Source of the DNA: Streptomyces sp. NBC_00620
GTDB lineage: Bacteria; Actinomycetota; Actinomycetes; Streptomycetales; Streptomycetaceae
Direction of reading: 5' to 3'
Length of the DNA stretch: 64,000 nucleotides
Assembly: GCF_026341825.1 (NCBI RefSeq)
Contig: NZ_JAPENY010000002.1
Coordinates: 1,831,001-1,895,000 of the forward strand
This document shows, in pieces, positions 1 through 8,235 of this stretch; within the stretch, counting starts at the first letter, position 1, and each line of letters opens with the position of its first letter. The translations under genes and the position numbers were made by a program. The notes beneath the pieces are model-generated. The model was given only the letters and a program-made list of their open reading frames with translations, was not told where the DNA came from and did not search any database.

Positions 1-216
1 CGACGGGACTTGGGGCGCGGTCGGCCATACGGGCTCCTCCGCGTCCGAAACCCCGGTCCGTACCGCCTCGACGCGCTCGAAGGGGCCCGCGAGGCGCGGC
101 CGTACCCGCACCACCCCGGGACGCGGTGCGGCGCCCAGGGCATGACGGGCGATCAGCCGGTCGAGGAAGTCCGGGGCCCCGAGGCCCTCGGGCGTGCGCC
201 CGGAGGAGTCAGACAT
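1..216 (-). CDS. Partial hypothetical protein of the contractile injection locus
   Basis: The reading frame starts at an ATG at 216 and runs off the left edge, giving 72 N-terminal residues beginning MSDSSGRTPEGLGAPDFLDR. The start overlaps the last bases of the upstream gene (stop at 209-211), which implies translational coupling. The visible part is Arg/Pro/Val-rich with no recognisable catalytic motif. Short uncharacterised proteins of this kind occur between tube and baseplate genes in Streptomyces contractile injection loci, so a structural or assembly role is likely. Function is not determined here. Confidence 0.55.
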   Translation of the reverse strand, partial: MSDSSGRTPEGLGAPDFLDRLIARHALGAAPRPGVVRVRPRLAGPFERVEAVRTGVSDAEEPVWPTAPQVPS

Positions 217-1030
217 CCGCACACAGCTCCAGGTAGTAGCGGCGCCGCAGCGGGCTGAGCGCCAGGATCTCGGGCTCGCTCCACCCGTACGCGGTGGCGA
301 GCAGATGGACGTCGAGCAGCAAGTCCCTTGCCCATGCGTCCAGTTCGGTCCAGAGGTAGGAGGCGATGTCCAGTTCGGCTCGGGTCGCCGTGCCGCACTC
401 GGGACAGTTGATGTTGAGCGTCACGTCGGCGGCCGGATCAGCCGCCTCAGCGGCCTCGGCGATCCGCCGCTGGACGGACGGCGGCAGTACGTCGACGAGG
501 GCGCCCCCACCAAGTACGCCAGGGGGCACACCATCGGCCACACCGTGGGAAACACCGCCGACCACGCCGTTGGAAACACCGCCGGGTGCGACCTCCCCGT
601 CACGGACCACCGACACGACACACCGCGCGAGCAGCGCCCGGCGGGCATCGGCCTGCCGGGCCGCCGCGGTGAGGTCGGCGACGTTCGGCACCCGGAACTC
701 GACCACCCAGCCCTCCTCGGCGATCCGCAACGGCGCCGCCTCGGGCACGCGCAACGACCGGGCGAACTCCCCGGCGTCCAGGTCGAATTCCATGTCCGCA
801 CCGCACGACTCGCACTGCAGGCGCACCTGCATCCGCTCGCCGAACAGGGACCGGCGCAGCGCGAACAGATCGGCCTCGCGTGCGCCCACCGGCAGCGACA
901 GCAGTGCTTCGCTGTCGCCACCGGTGTCCGGGCGCGCCGCATGATGGAGCAGCAGGGCACGCCCGTCGAAGGTCCGGTCGAGCCCGGCCTCCCAGGTGGC
1001 CAGCAGCTCAGTGGCCTGAGTGATCGCCAT
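209..1030 (-). CDS. Zinc-ribbon protein of the contractile injection locus
   Basis: This 273-residue soluble protein has two CxxC pairs (C73/C76 in CESCGAD and C209/C212 in CPECGT) that could form one zinc ribbon. Between them, at about residues 150-175, is a low-complexity Gly/Val insert made of repeated GV units. The C-terminus (YGWSEPEILALSPLRRRYY) is helical and Arg/Tyr-rich. Its place directly after tube and sheath genes suggests a baseplate or hub assembly protein, perhaps related to T4-type baseplate proteins that carry a similar Cys pattern; that link is inferred. The ATG at 1030 follows a GGGGG run. The next gene overlaps its stop. Confidence 0.6.
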   Translation of the reverse strand: MAITQATELLATWEAGLDRTFDGRALLLHHAARPDTGGDSEALLSLPVGAREADLFALRRSLFGERMQVRLQCESCGADMEFDLDAGEFARSLRVPEAAPLRIAEEGWVVEFRVPNVADLTAAARQADARRALLARCVVSVVRDGEVAPGGVSNGVVGGVSHGVADGVPPGVLGGGALVDVLPPSVQRRIAEAAEAADPAADVTLNINCPECGTATRAELDIASYLWTELDAWARDLLLDVHLLATAYGWSEPEILALSPLRRRYYLELCADV

Positions 1031-1129
1031 GTGTACCCCCGCCCCTGTCCGTTCGCGACCCGCTCCCGTGCGGGCCGATGGTTCAACTTGCGTGTGATGC
1101 GACGTGCGCGCGGCTCAACTCGCCGGTGT

Positions 1130-1654
1130 TCAGGACGGGTTGAGGAACGACGGCTCCTCCGGCTCGGGAATCTCGTAGTCCCGCTCCCAGCCCTCGCACT
1201 CGAGCTTCAGGCTCTGGATCGCCACCGCGTTGGCGTTCGCGTCCAGCTCGCCGAGGACCTGGTACTCGCTCGGCCACGTCCGGTAGAGCTTGTGCGAAAC
1301 GGCCACCTGGCCGGCCTCGTTGAGGACCTGGATGACGATGTCCTTGCGGAAGTCGGCGAGCGACACCTCGGAGCCGAGCCCCGCGCCGACCTGCCAGACC
1401 TTGTTGGCCCAGCGGTCGAACTCGGGGTCGTGCGTCACACCGCGCTCCAGCGTGATGCCCTCGAACTCGGAGCGTCCCGGCGACTTGCGCGGGGAGCTCG
1501 GATCGCCTCCGTGCCGGTGCTTGACGACTTCGGTGGTCCGCTTGAGCGGACTGACCTTGCTGATGCCCGCGACCGTACGACCGTCCCACAGGACCAGGAA
1601 CTTGAAGTTCTTGTACGGATCGAAACGATGGGCGTTGACCGTGAACTCAGCCAT
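1130..1654 (-). CDS. cis1: Contractile injection system inner tube protein
   Basis: This 174-residue protein matches the T4 gp19-like tail tube fold. It opens with MAEFTVNAHRFDPYKNFKF, continues with the typical DGRTVAGISKVSPLKRTTEV and HRHGGDPSSPRKSPG segments, and ends in a short Pro/Glu tail. Tube proteins of this size stack as hexamers inside the contractile sheath and carry effectors. It lies 54 bp downstream of the sheath gene on the same strand, the standard sheath-tube order. The ATG start has a GAGG-type ribosome binding site. Family assignment is secure; membership of the extracellular (eCIS) class rather than a prophage is inferred from the Streptomyces context. Confidence 0.88.
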   Translation of the reverse strand: MAEFTVNAHRFDPYKNFKFLVLWDGRTVAGISKVSPLKRTTEVVKHRHGGDPSSPRKSPGRSEFEGITLERGVTHDPEFDRWANKVWQVGAGLGSEVSLADFRKDIVIQVLNEAGQVAVSHKLYRTWPSEYQVLGELDANANAVAIQSLKLECEGWERDYEIPEPEEPSFLNPS

Positions 1655-1708
1655 CGAATTACTTCCTCGGTATTCCGTGGATTCCTTGCAGATTCCTCAG
1701 CCGTGGCT

Positions 1709-3577
1709 TCACTGGAGCTCGAACTGCCCGGACGTCTGCTGGATCTTGACGATCACGAACTCTGCGGGCCTGACCGGCGCGATGCCGACGAGCACGTTCA
1801 CGACGCCGTTCGCGATGTCCTCGTCCGTCGTGGTGTCCTTGTCGCACTTGACGAAGTACGCCTCGCGCGGAGTGCTGCCCTTGAAGGCGCCCTGACGGAA
1901 CAGCGTGTGGAGGTACGAGGACGCGCTGAGGCGGATCTGCTGCCACAGGTTCTCGTCGTTCGGCTCGAACACCACCCACTGCAGGCCGCGTTGCAGGCTC
2001 TCCTCCACATGAAGGGCGAGCCGCCGCACCGGCACGTACTTCCAGTCGCCGTCGAGGGCGTCGGAACCCTCAAGAGTGCGCGCTCCCCAGACCAGCGGGC
2101 CCACCATCGGGAAGGTGCGCAGGCAGTTCACGCCCAGCGGGTTGAGCAGCCCGTTCTCGCGGTCGGTCAGCTGGACCGTCAGCGAGTGCACGCCCGCGAG
2201 GCGCGCCTCGGTCCCGGCCGGTGCCTTCCACACGCCGCGCTCGGAGTCCGTGCGGGCGAACACACCCGCCACCGCACCCGACGGCGGGAAGGAACGGAGC
2301 CGCCCGGTGAGCGGATCGGTGAGCTGCAGATGCGGGAAGTACAGCCCCACGTGGTTGCCGCGCACCGCGTCGAACGCGGACAGACCTGCCCGTGCCGCGT
2401 CGACACTGCCCCAGGAGCCCGGGGCGTCGACCAGGAGGAAGATCCGCTGCTGCTCGCACAGGCGCTGCGCCGCCGAGACGACCGTCACCATGTCGTCGGT
2501 CGACTCGTACGCCGCGAGTTCCGGCAGGGCGAGCAGATTGACGTCGGCGACGTCGCGCAGTGCCTGGATGCCGGTCTTGTCCGTCTCGCTGCCGATCAGG
2601 TCGCGCGGGCCCGGTGCCTCGCCGTCCTGGCCGCCGTCCAGTGGGAACACCGGCGGGTTGACCGAGGCCTCCAGGCCCAGGTCGTTCGCGCACTCGCCGA
2701 CGAAACGGACGACGTCCTCGGGGTCGGTGGACCCGGCGACGACCTGGAGCCGCCGGCCGAACGCGGTCACCTCAGCGCCGGCGAAGGCATGCTTGCCGGG
2801 CGCGTCGGGCAGTGCGCGCAGCTTGCGCTCGAGGAGCAGCGCCAGCTCGGTGACGGTGCGCGGAGCCTCGCCGTCGCACTCGGGGTCGTACAGCGTGAAC
2901 TCGCGCTCGACCTCGCCGATCTTCACGGTCAAGTCGACCGCGAGGTCCGGCAGTTCGTGCCCGAACGGCTTGGAGACGGTGCCCGACGGGTCGGGGCGGC
3001 CCTCGCCGACGACGTCCACGCGGATCAGCCGCGAGCCGGTGTTGACCAGGGTCGGGGCGTAACGGCCGCTGGCCGGGTCCAGAGAGAGGCCGGTGAAGGA
3101 CTCGCGGGCCTGGCCCCTGGCGTCGTACACCCGCAGGTTGAACGTGTCGTCCGGATGCGGGGTGTCGTAGTCGACGGCGACGCGCAGGCCGTTGCCCCAC
3201 ACGCCGGGCTCCTTGGCGTGTACTTCGAGGACCGCGCTCTCGCTGTGGCCCTCGGTGGACTCCAGGGTCACGCAGGCGGCCTTGCCGGTGTTCGCTTTCG
3301 CGACCCGGACGATCACGGCGACGGTGCCGCCGTTGCCGAAGAACTGGTGCACCGCGTAGCCGACGGCGCTCTGCGCGCTGAGGCCCCCGAAGCGGCGCTC
3401 GAACTCGGTGAAGCTCGTGACGCGCACCGGCTCGTTGAGCGGGCCGCGTCGAGTGTGACCCACGAAGGCGGTCACCGAGGTGGTCACGGTCGAGATCGTG
3501 CGGACACTGCTGGGAAGCTCTTCGACGTAGACGCCGGGATACGTCGGCTTGGCAGCGCTCACTGCATTCGTCGGCAT
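1709..3577 (-). CDS. cis2: Contractile injection system sheath protein
   Basis: This 622-residue protein has the diagnostic sheath N-terminus (PTYPGVYVEELPSS, then VTAFVGHTRRGPLNEP) and the conserved C-terminal domain (NPLGVNCLRTFPMVGPLVWGARTL, then FEPNDENLWQQIRLSASSYLHTLFRQGAF, ending in RPAEFVIVKIQQTSGQFELQ). Sheath subunits contract to drive the inner tube through a target membrane. It is the first gene of a minus-strand operon that continues through tube, zinc-ribbon and partial genes past the left edge. The ATG start follows a GGAGGGGG ribosome binding site. The length fits phage-tail-like sheaths of actinobacterial eCIS. Confidence 0.92.
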   Translation of the reverse strand: MPTNAVSAAKPTYPGVYVEELPSSVRTISTVTTSVTAFVGHTRRGPLNEPVRVTSFTEFERRFGGLSAQSAVGYAVHQFFGNGGTVAVIVRVAKANTGKAACVTLESTEGHSESAVLEVHAKEPGVWGNGLRVAVDYDTPHPDDTFNLRVYDARGQARESFTGLSLDPASGRYAPTLVNTGSRLIRVDVVGEGRPDPSGTVSKPFGHELPDLAVDLTVKIGEVEREFTLYDPECDGEAPRTVTELALLLERKLRALPDAPGKHAFAGAEVTAFGRRLQVVAGSTDPEDVVRFVGECANDLGLEASVNPPVFPLDGGQDGEAPGPRDLIGSETDKTGIQALRDVADVNLLALPELAAYESTDDMVTVVSAAQRLCEQQRIFLLVDAPGSWGSVDAARAGLSAFDAVRGNHVGLYFPHLQLTDPLTGRLRSFPPSGAVAGVFARTDSERGVWKAPAGTEARLAGVHSLTVQLTDRENGLLNPLGVNCLRTFPMVGPLVWGARTLEGSDALDGDWKYVPVRRLALHVEESLQRGLQWVVFEPNDENLWQQIRLSASSYLHTLFRQGAFKGSTPREAYFVKCDKDTTTDEDIANGVVNVLVGIAPVRPAEFVIVKIQQTSGQFELQ

Positions 3578-4161
3578 TCCCCCTCCTATCCCTTCTCAGG
3601 CACCAGGTGAAGGCACCAAGAGACAGCAGAGGAAGGCGGCTCGTCAGCGGGTCGTCCTGTCGCCAGGCCGTCCCGAAACGGCGTGCGCGACCGTGGTGTG
3701 GGCCCCTAGGTCCAAGGGGCACGCCGATCGCCCACGCTTCATCAGTTTTCCCCCGTCAGTCCCCGGGCGGTTGGCCACCCGGGTCAAGCAAAGTGCTTGT
3801 GACTCCTGATGCGTGTGTGCTCAACACACTCTGGAGTGCGCATAGTTGACAAGGCAAGGCCTGTTCTGGACAGCGCGGGGGGAGGTTCTGTGAAGGGGAT
3901 GTTCGTCAAATGCAAAGTTTGCGTTCGTATGGAGCTGTGGAGCTGCTATGACGGCGATCGGGTCAACTGGCCCGCGCCGGGGCTGAATTCAGGCTTGACA
4001 CCGAGTCGGTCGGATGTAGTCCCTTTACGTCGGCGTACGCGCCGCAGTGACCACCGCTAGACCGAGCTGATTGCCGTAACGGGGTAGTGGGCGTGGGGCT
4101 GCGGGTACGGTCGACATGCCGTCTCGGGCCGATTCCTCGGCCGGGCGGCGACGGGGGTCGC
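3578..4161. other. Intergenic region between the injection locus and the next gene
   Basis: These 584 bp hold no convincing gene. They must contain the minus-strand promoter of the sheath operon and the plus-strand promoter of the gene at 4162. An imperfect stem-loop lies at about 3802-3836: an outer ACTCC/GGAGT pair encloses GTGTGT (3813-3818) and ACACAC (3824-3829). It could be a regulatory or terminator-like structure. Short frames here (for example 3809-4060) lack ribosome binding sites and recognisable family motifs. Confidence 0.5.
3995..4022 (+). promoter_or_regulatory. Putative sigma-70-type promoter
   Basis: TTGACA at 3995-4000 is followed, after 16 bp, by TAGTCC at 4017-4022. The -35 is a perfect consensus and the -10 is partial. 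It points toward the plus-strand gene at 4162, which would have a leader of about 130 nt. This is inferred from pattern only. Confidence 0.4.
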
Positions 4162-4893
4162 ATGCAGTTCATCGAGGTGACCGAGCTGGCGGGGGTGCGC
4201 TCGGCAGTCATACGGTTTCGCAAGCCGGGGACGGGGCTCGAGTTCCTGCTCTTCCCGATGATCCACCTGGGCGAGGCGGGCTTCTACCAGGAGGTGGCGG
4301 CCCAACTGCGGCGCCGCTGCGGCCTGGTGATCGCGGAGGGGGTCGGCGAGGGATCGGCCGGCGCCGACGCGCTCGTGGCGTCCTATGCGCGGCTGGACGG
4401 GCACGAGCAACTGGGCCTCGTCGTACAGGACATCGACTTCGACACGCTCGGAGTGCCGGTGGTGTGCCCCGACATGGGCGGGGAGGAGTTCGAGAAGGGC
4501 TTCCGCCGGCTGCCGCTCAGGGAACGGGCGGTGCTGGCCACGGTGGTGCCCGCCGTCACAGCGGGCATGCGGCTGTTCGGCACCCGCCGCTACCTCGCCC
4601 GGCACCTGGCGACCGAGGACCTGCTGAGCGATGCCGAGGAGGCGGCGGCGGACTTCTGGCCGGGCCTGGACGATCTGGTCATGCGGCGCCGCGACCGGCT
4701 GCTCGTGCGGGCGCTGACGGACTACCACCGCGCCTCCGCGGACAGGCCCGGTTCCTTCACCATCGGTGTCGTCTACGGCGCCGAGCACATGCGCGCCGCG
4801 GCCGATGCCCTGGTCGGCCTGGGCTATCACGCGGCGGACGCCGACTGGGTGACGGTCTTCCTCCTGGACCGCCCGGACGGGTCGGGCCAGTAG
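4162..4893 (+). CDS. TraB/PrgY/GumN-like hypothetical protein
   Basis: This 243-residue protein has features of the TraB/GumN (TIKI-like) superfamily: an early IHLGEAGFY segment after the strand FLLFPM, an acidic VIAEGVGEG turn, and a late VYGAEHMRAAADAL segment equivalent to the GxxH metal-binding motif. Related proteins are metal-dependent peptidases or pheromone-shutdown factors, but the substrate here is unknown. I chose the ATG at 4162 (MQFIEVTELAGV) because an upstream start at 4087 would add only an Arg/Gly-rich stretch unlike the family. The gene stands alone, convergent with the DUF2218 gene. Confidence 0.55.
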   Translation: MQFIEVTELAGVRSAVIRFRKPGTGLEFLLFPMIHLGEAGFYQEVAAQLRRRCGLVIAEGVGEGSAGADALVASYARLDGHEQLGLVVQDIDFDTLGVPVVCPDMGGEEFEKGFRRLPLRERAVLATVVPAVTAGMRLFGTRRYLARHLATEDLLSDAEEAAADFWPGLDDLVMRRRDRLLVRALTDYHRASADRPGSFTIGVVYGAEHMRAAADALVGLGYHAADADWVTVFLLDRPDGSGQ

Positions 4894-4942
4894 GGGACCC
4901 GCGCCCGCCCGGTGTGAGCCCGCCGTTGCACGGCTCGACCGC

Positions 4943-5584
4943 CTAGTCCGTGTGCTGCCGCGGACCGTGACGTACGGCGAAGACGCTCAGGACGGCGACC
5001 TTCACGACGACGGCCGTCACGATGAAGCCGATGGCCCAACCGGTCCACCGTGCGTCAGCCAGAACGGCTCCGCCGAGCCCCAAGTGCACGGCTACGGCGA
5101 CGATCACCGCGCAGGCCGCTCCGAAGCCCGTCCAGCCACGGTGCCATCGACGACGCGCCACGGCTGTCCCGGGAACCGGGCGAGCGGTCTCGAGCTGACC
5201 GTCGGGCTCCTCCGGCCGCTGCCACTCCACGGTCAAGGGGGCGCGCCTGCTGAACCTGTCGAGGTGCGCTGTGAGGAGGTCTTGGAATCGCCGCAGGTTC
5301 TCCTCGTCCGCGGCGTCGATGCGCAGCGTCAGCACGCCCGGGCCGGCCTGCATGGCGCACCGCCCCCAGGGGAGGTCCAGCACGCCGTGCGTCTCCGACC
5401 ACTCGACGGTGATCTCGTCCGGGCGGAACCCCGGGCTCGGGTCGGTTCCGGCGGGTCCGTCGCCGCCGTGGCGGGTGCGCGGACGGTGGCCCAAGTGGCG
5501 GCCCTTGTTGCTGAAGTGGCGGCAGAGCTGGACGAGGTAGCGGCCGGGACGGTCGGTCTCGACGTGGGCTTCGGTGATCGGCAT
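4943..5584 (-). CDS. DUF2218-domain protein with C-terminal membrane segments
   Basis: The 213-residue product has an N-terminal DUF2218 domain (about residues 1-95, containing RPGRYLVQLCRHFSNKG and later DEENLRRFQDLLTAHLDRFS), followed by two hydrophobic segments near the C-terminus (AACAVIVAVAVHLGLGGAVL and GFIVTAVVVKVAVLSVFAV). DUF2218 has no agreed biochemical function. The ATG at 5584 (MPITEAHVETDRPG) matches the usual family start; a GTG at 5626 would add 14 residues. It is divergent from a TetR gene, and a strong inverted repeat overlaps its promoter, so it is probably the TetR target. Confidence 0.6.
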   Translation of the reverse strand: MPITEAHVETDRPGRYLVQLCRHFSNKGRHLGHRPRTRHGGDGPAGTDPSPGFRPDEITVEWSETHGVLDLPWGRCAMQAGPGVLTLRIDAADEENLRRFQDLLTAHLDRFSRRAPLTVEWQRPEEPDGQLETARPVPGTAVARRRWHRGWTGFGAACAVIVAVAVHLGLGGAVLADARWTGWAIGFIVTAVVVKVAVLSVFAVRHGPRQHTD

Positions 5585-5683
5585 GGGGTTCCCCGGTTCG
5601 GGAGTCGGAGAGGGCCGGTCGTTCACGAGAGGGCTTCCCGTCGCGTGTGGCTGTCCGGCTCCTCATGACGGAATCAGCTTTAT

Positions 5684-5719
5684 CGATACAGAGTGTCTCT
5701 GTCAATCCACTCTGTATCG
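5684..5719. promoter_or_regulatory. TetR operator overlapping divergent promoters
   Basis: There is a perfect 12-bp inverted repeat: CGATACAGAGTG at 5684-5695 and CACTCTGTATCG at 5708-5719, separated by 12 bp. On the minus strand TTGACA (5705-5700) and TAAAGC (5682-5677), 17 bp apart, form a promoter for the DUF2218 gene that lies across the repeat. On the plus strand TAGGCT at 5734-5739 lies just upstream of the TetR start. The arrangement fits autorepression plus repression of the divergent gene. Confidence 0.65.
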
Positions 5720-5745
5720 TCATCGGCACGTTGTAGGCTTTGACG

Positions 5746-6321
5746 GTGCCGAAGCTGTGGAACGAGACCATCGAGGAGCACCGGCGCGCGGTGCGCGACG
5801 CTGTGCTGGAAGCCACGGTGGCGCTGGTGGCCGAGCAGGGGCTACGGGGCGTGACGATGTCGCGGATCGCCGAGGAGACCGGGATCGGCCGGGCCACGTT
5901 GTACAAGTACTTCCCGGACGTCGAGTCGATCCTGCTGGCCTGGCACGAGCGTCAGATCACCGGGCACCTGCATCAGCTCGCCGAACTCCGGGACGGCCCC
6001 GGGGGTGCGGGCGAACGGCTGGCGGCGGTCCTGGACACGTACGCGTTCATCCAGCACCGGCGGCACGGCCACGGCGCGGAGCTCTCGGCCCTGCTGCACC
6101 GCGGCGAACACGTCCTGCACGCCGAGCGGCATCTCCACGGCTTCGTACGGGATCTGCTCGCCGAAGCCGCGGCGGCGGGGGAGGTCCGGGACGACGTCGC
6201 GCCGGACGAGCTGGCCACCTACTGCCTGCACGCCCTCGCGGCGGCGGGCGGTCTGCCCTCCGAGGCCGCGGTCCGGCGGCTCGTCGCGGTCACCGTGGCC
6301 GGGCTGCGCCGCCCGAGCTGA
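5746..6321 (+). CDS. TetR-family transcriptional regulator
   Basis: This 191-residue repressor has an N-terminal TetR helix-turn-helix (VALVAEQGLRGVTMSRIAEE, then TGIGRATLYKYFPDVESIL). The helical C-terminal ligand domain includes a His-rich stretch (FIQHRRHGHGAELSALLHRGEH). I chose the GTG at 5746 because a TAGGCT -10 box ends 6 bp upstream, so transcription would begin at or next to the start codon and give a leaderless mRNA. A TTG at 5740 is the alternative. It likely controls itself and the divergent DUF2218 gene through the inverted repeat at 5684-5719. The ligand is unknown. Confidence 0.85.
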   Translation: MPKLWNETIEEHRRAVRDAVLEATVALVAEQGLRGVTMSRIAEETGIGRATLYKYFPDVESILLAWHERQITGHLHQLAELRDGPGGAGERLAAVLDTYAFIQHRRHGHGAELSALLHRGEHVLHAERHLHGFVRDLLAEAAAAGEVRDDVAPDELATYCLHALAAAGGLPSEAAVRRLVAVTVAGLRRPS

Positions 6322-6602
6322 CCTCTCGCGGGATGGTGTCCCGCTCCTGATGCATCGTCAGAACCTCGGTGCGAACAGACCCTCCGTTCAGAGGAAGCCT
6401 TGCCGCGCTCCATTCGGGGTGGCCGGTCAGGGGTGTCCCCGGCGTGCTTGATCGGTCACTCCTGATCGGTGCCTGAGTCAGTCGGCCCTTCAGGCACGCC
6501 GTTCGCAGGTTGTTGGTCTCTTCAGCCATGGGGAAGCTGGCGTGCGTCGGTGGAGGACAGCGGCCCCTGTTCGGGAGCGTCGCGCACTGAATCGAGGTGA
6601 GC

Positions 6603-8156
6603 ATGGCGGATCCGGACGACCGGCAGGCGGAAGAGGGCGGCTACGTCGCCCAGGTGATGTCGGTGCTGGCAACCGGCCTGGAACGGGTCGCGCTGCACTG
6701 GCGGGGGCGGGATGTGACGGCGGGGGAGTTCACCGACTCGGTGAACGGTGTGGCCCACAAGCTGCGTGGGCTCGGGGTCGGGGCCGGCAGCGTGGTCGGC
6801 ATTCTGGTGGCGCCCAACAGTCCCGAGATGTTCTATGTGCGCTACGCGGCCCACGAGCTCGGCGCGGCCGTCTGCTATCTCCGGTCCACGAACCCGGGAT
6901 CCTCGGCGGAAGTGCTGCCCCTGGAAGCCCAGTTGACGATCCTGCTCGACACGTCGGCAGATGTTCTCTATGCCGACGACGAAAACGCCGTACGCGCAAA
7001 GGAGTTGGCCGGTCTCGCGCCGGGCGGCTTACAGCTCGCCGGCTTAGCGGACCGCGGCTCCGAGGAGGTCAAGGAGGCCGAAGAGTTCGGGGTCTGGGAT
7101 CCGCAGGCCCTCGCCGTGATCGCGTTCACGAGCGGCAGCACCGGGAGGCCCAAAGGGATTCGTCAGTCGGGGCGGATCTGGGACAGCATCGTACGGACCA
7201 CGATGACCGCGATCACCGAGCCGGACCACGCACGGATGCTCGTCACCACCCCCCTCAGCCACACGGTCGGACCGATGGCGGACGCGGTCCTCGCCTCCGG
7301 CGGAACCGTCTTCCTGCACGAGGAGTTCGACCCTTCGGAGACACTGAGAGCCATTGAGGAACACCGGATCACCCGGACGCTCGTGGCGACTCCGCACCTG
7401 TACCAGCTCCTCGACCACGACAGCATCGCGACCACCCGACTGTCCTCCCTGCGGCAGCTGATCTACACCGGCTGCGCCGCCGCGCCCGCCAGAATCGCGG
7501 AGGCGGTGAGCGTCTTCGGGTTCGCGCTCGTGCAGGGCTACGGCACCACCGAAGGCGGCCGCGTCACCCTCCTCGATCCCGGGGACCATCAGGACGCGCG
7601 GCTGCTGTCCACGGTGGGGCGACCGTTTCCCGAAGTCGAACTCAAGGTGTGTGACCCCGACTCCGGCCAGGAGCTGGCGGTCGGTGGGACCGGCGAGGTG
7701 TGGCTCCGCTCGCCGCATGTGATGGACGGGTACTTGGCGGACCCCGAGCTGACGGCGCAGGTGCTGCGCGACGGGTGGTACCGCACGGGCGACATCGGCT
7801 GCCTCGACGAGAAGGGGTATCTGCGCCTCCTCGACCGCATCGCCGATGTGGTCAAGACCCAGGGCGTCAAGGTCTATCCGGCGGTGGTGGAGCGGGAGAT
7901 CCTCGCGCTGCCCGGTGTCGGACAGGCCGCTGTCTACGGCGTCCGCGACGCCGACAACATCGAGCGCCTGAACGCCGCGATCGTGGCACGGCCAGGAGCG
8001 CGGATCAGCCCCGACGACATCCGGTCGAGGGTCGCCGCCGCGCTCTCCGCCCAGCACGCGCCCGAAGTGATCCTGCTGCTCGACGAGCTTCCGCTCAACG
8101 ACTCCGGCAAGCCGGACAAGCGCCGGCTGCGTTCCCTCGGCTCCGCCGCAGCGTGA
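6603..8156 (+). CDS. Adenylate-forming amide synthetase candidate of the C5N pathway
   Basis: This 517-residue ANL-superfamily enzyme has the phosphate-binding motif AFTSGSTGRPKG, the GYGTTEGG adenosine motif, the YRTGDIG hinge region and a C-terminal catalytic Lys in NDSGKPDKRR. It comes first in a three-gene set with a 5-aminolevulinate synthase and a second ligase, as in moenomycin (moeA4/B4/C4) and asukamycin (asuD1-D3). By gene pairing and size I assign it provisionally as the amide synthetase that attaches aminohydroxycyclopentenone to the polyketide carboxylate; the two ligases could have swapped roles. ATG 6603 has a GAGG ribosome binding site. It marks the approximate left edge of the cluster. 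Confidence 0.7.
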   Translation: MADPDDRQAEEGGYVAQVMSVLATGLERVALHWRGRDVTAGEFTDSVNGVAHKLRGLGVGAGSVVGILVAPNSPEMFYVRYAAHELGAAVCYLRSTNPGSSAEVLPLEAQLTILLDTSADVLYADDENAVRAKELAGLAPGGLQLAGLADRGSEEVKEAEEFGVWDPQALAVIAFTSGSTGRPKGIRQSGRIWDSIVRTTMTAITEPDHARMLVTTPLSHTVGPMADAVLASGGTVFLHEEFDPSETLRAIEEHRITRTLVATPHLYQLLDHDSIATTRLSSLRQLIYTGCAAAPARIAEAVSVFGFALVQGYGTTEGGRVTLLDPGDHQDARLLSTVGRPFPEVELKVCDPDSGQELAVGGTGEVWLRSPHVMDGYLADPELTAQVLRDGWYRTGDIGCLDEKGYLRLLDRIADVVKTQGVKVYPAVVEREILALPGVGQAAVYGVRDADNIERLNAAIVARPGARISPDDIRSRVAAALSAQHAPEVILLLDELPLNDSGKPDKRRLRSLGSAAA

Positions 8157-8235
8157 CGGGACCCACGAGCCCGGCCCCGGTCCGCCGAATACCTGGCAAA
8201 CCCGAACGACAGTCACCAGAGAGCGAGTTGACGCA

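Noticed and set aside
194..3610. 1138-codon plus-strand frame across the sheath and tube genes
   Set aside because: Shadow of high-GC coding sequence; the minus-strand products match sheath and tube families throughout.
6449..6470. TGATCGGT direct repeat before the first ligase as a regulator site
   Set aside because: Two copies with 14-bp period, no third copy and no clear promoter match; insufficient support.
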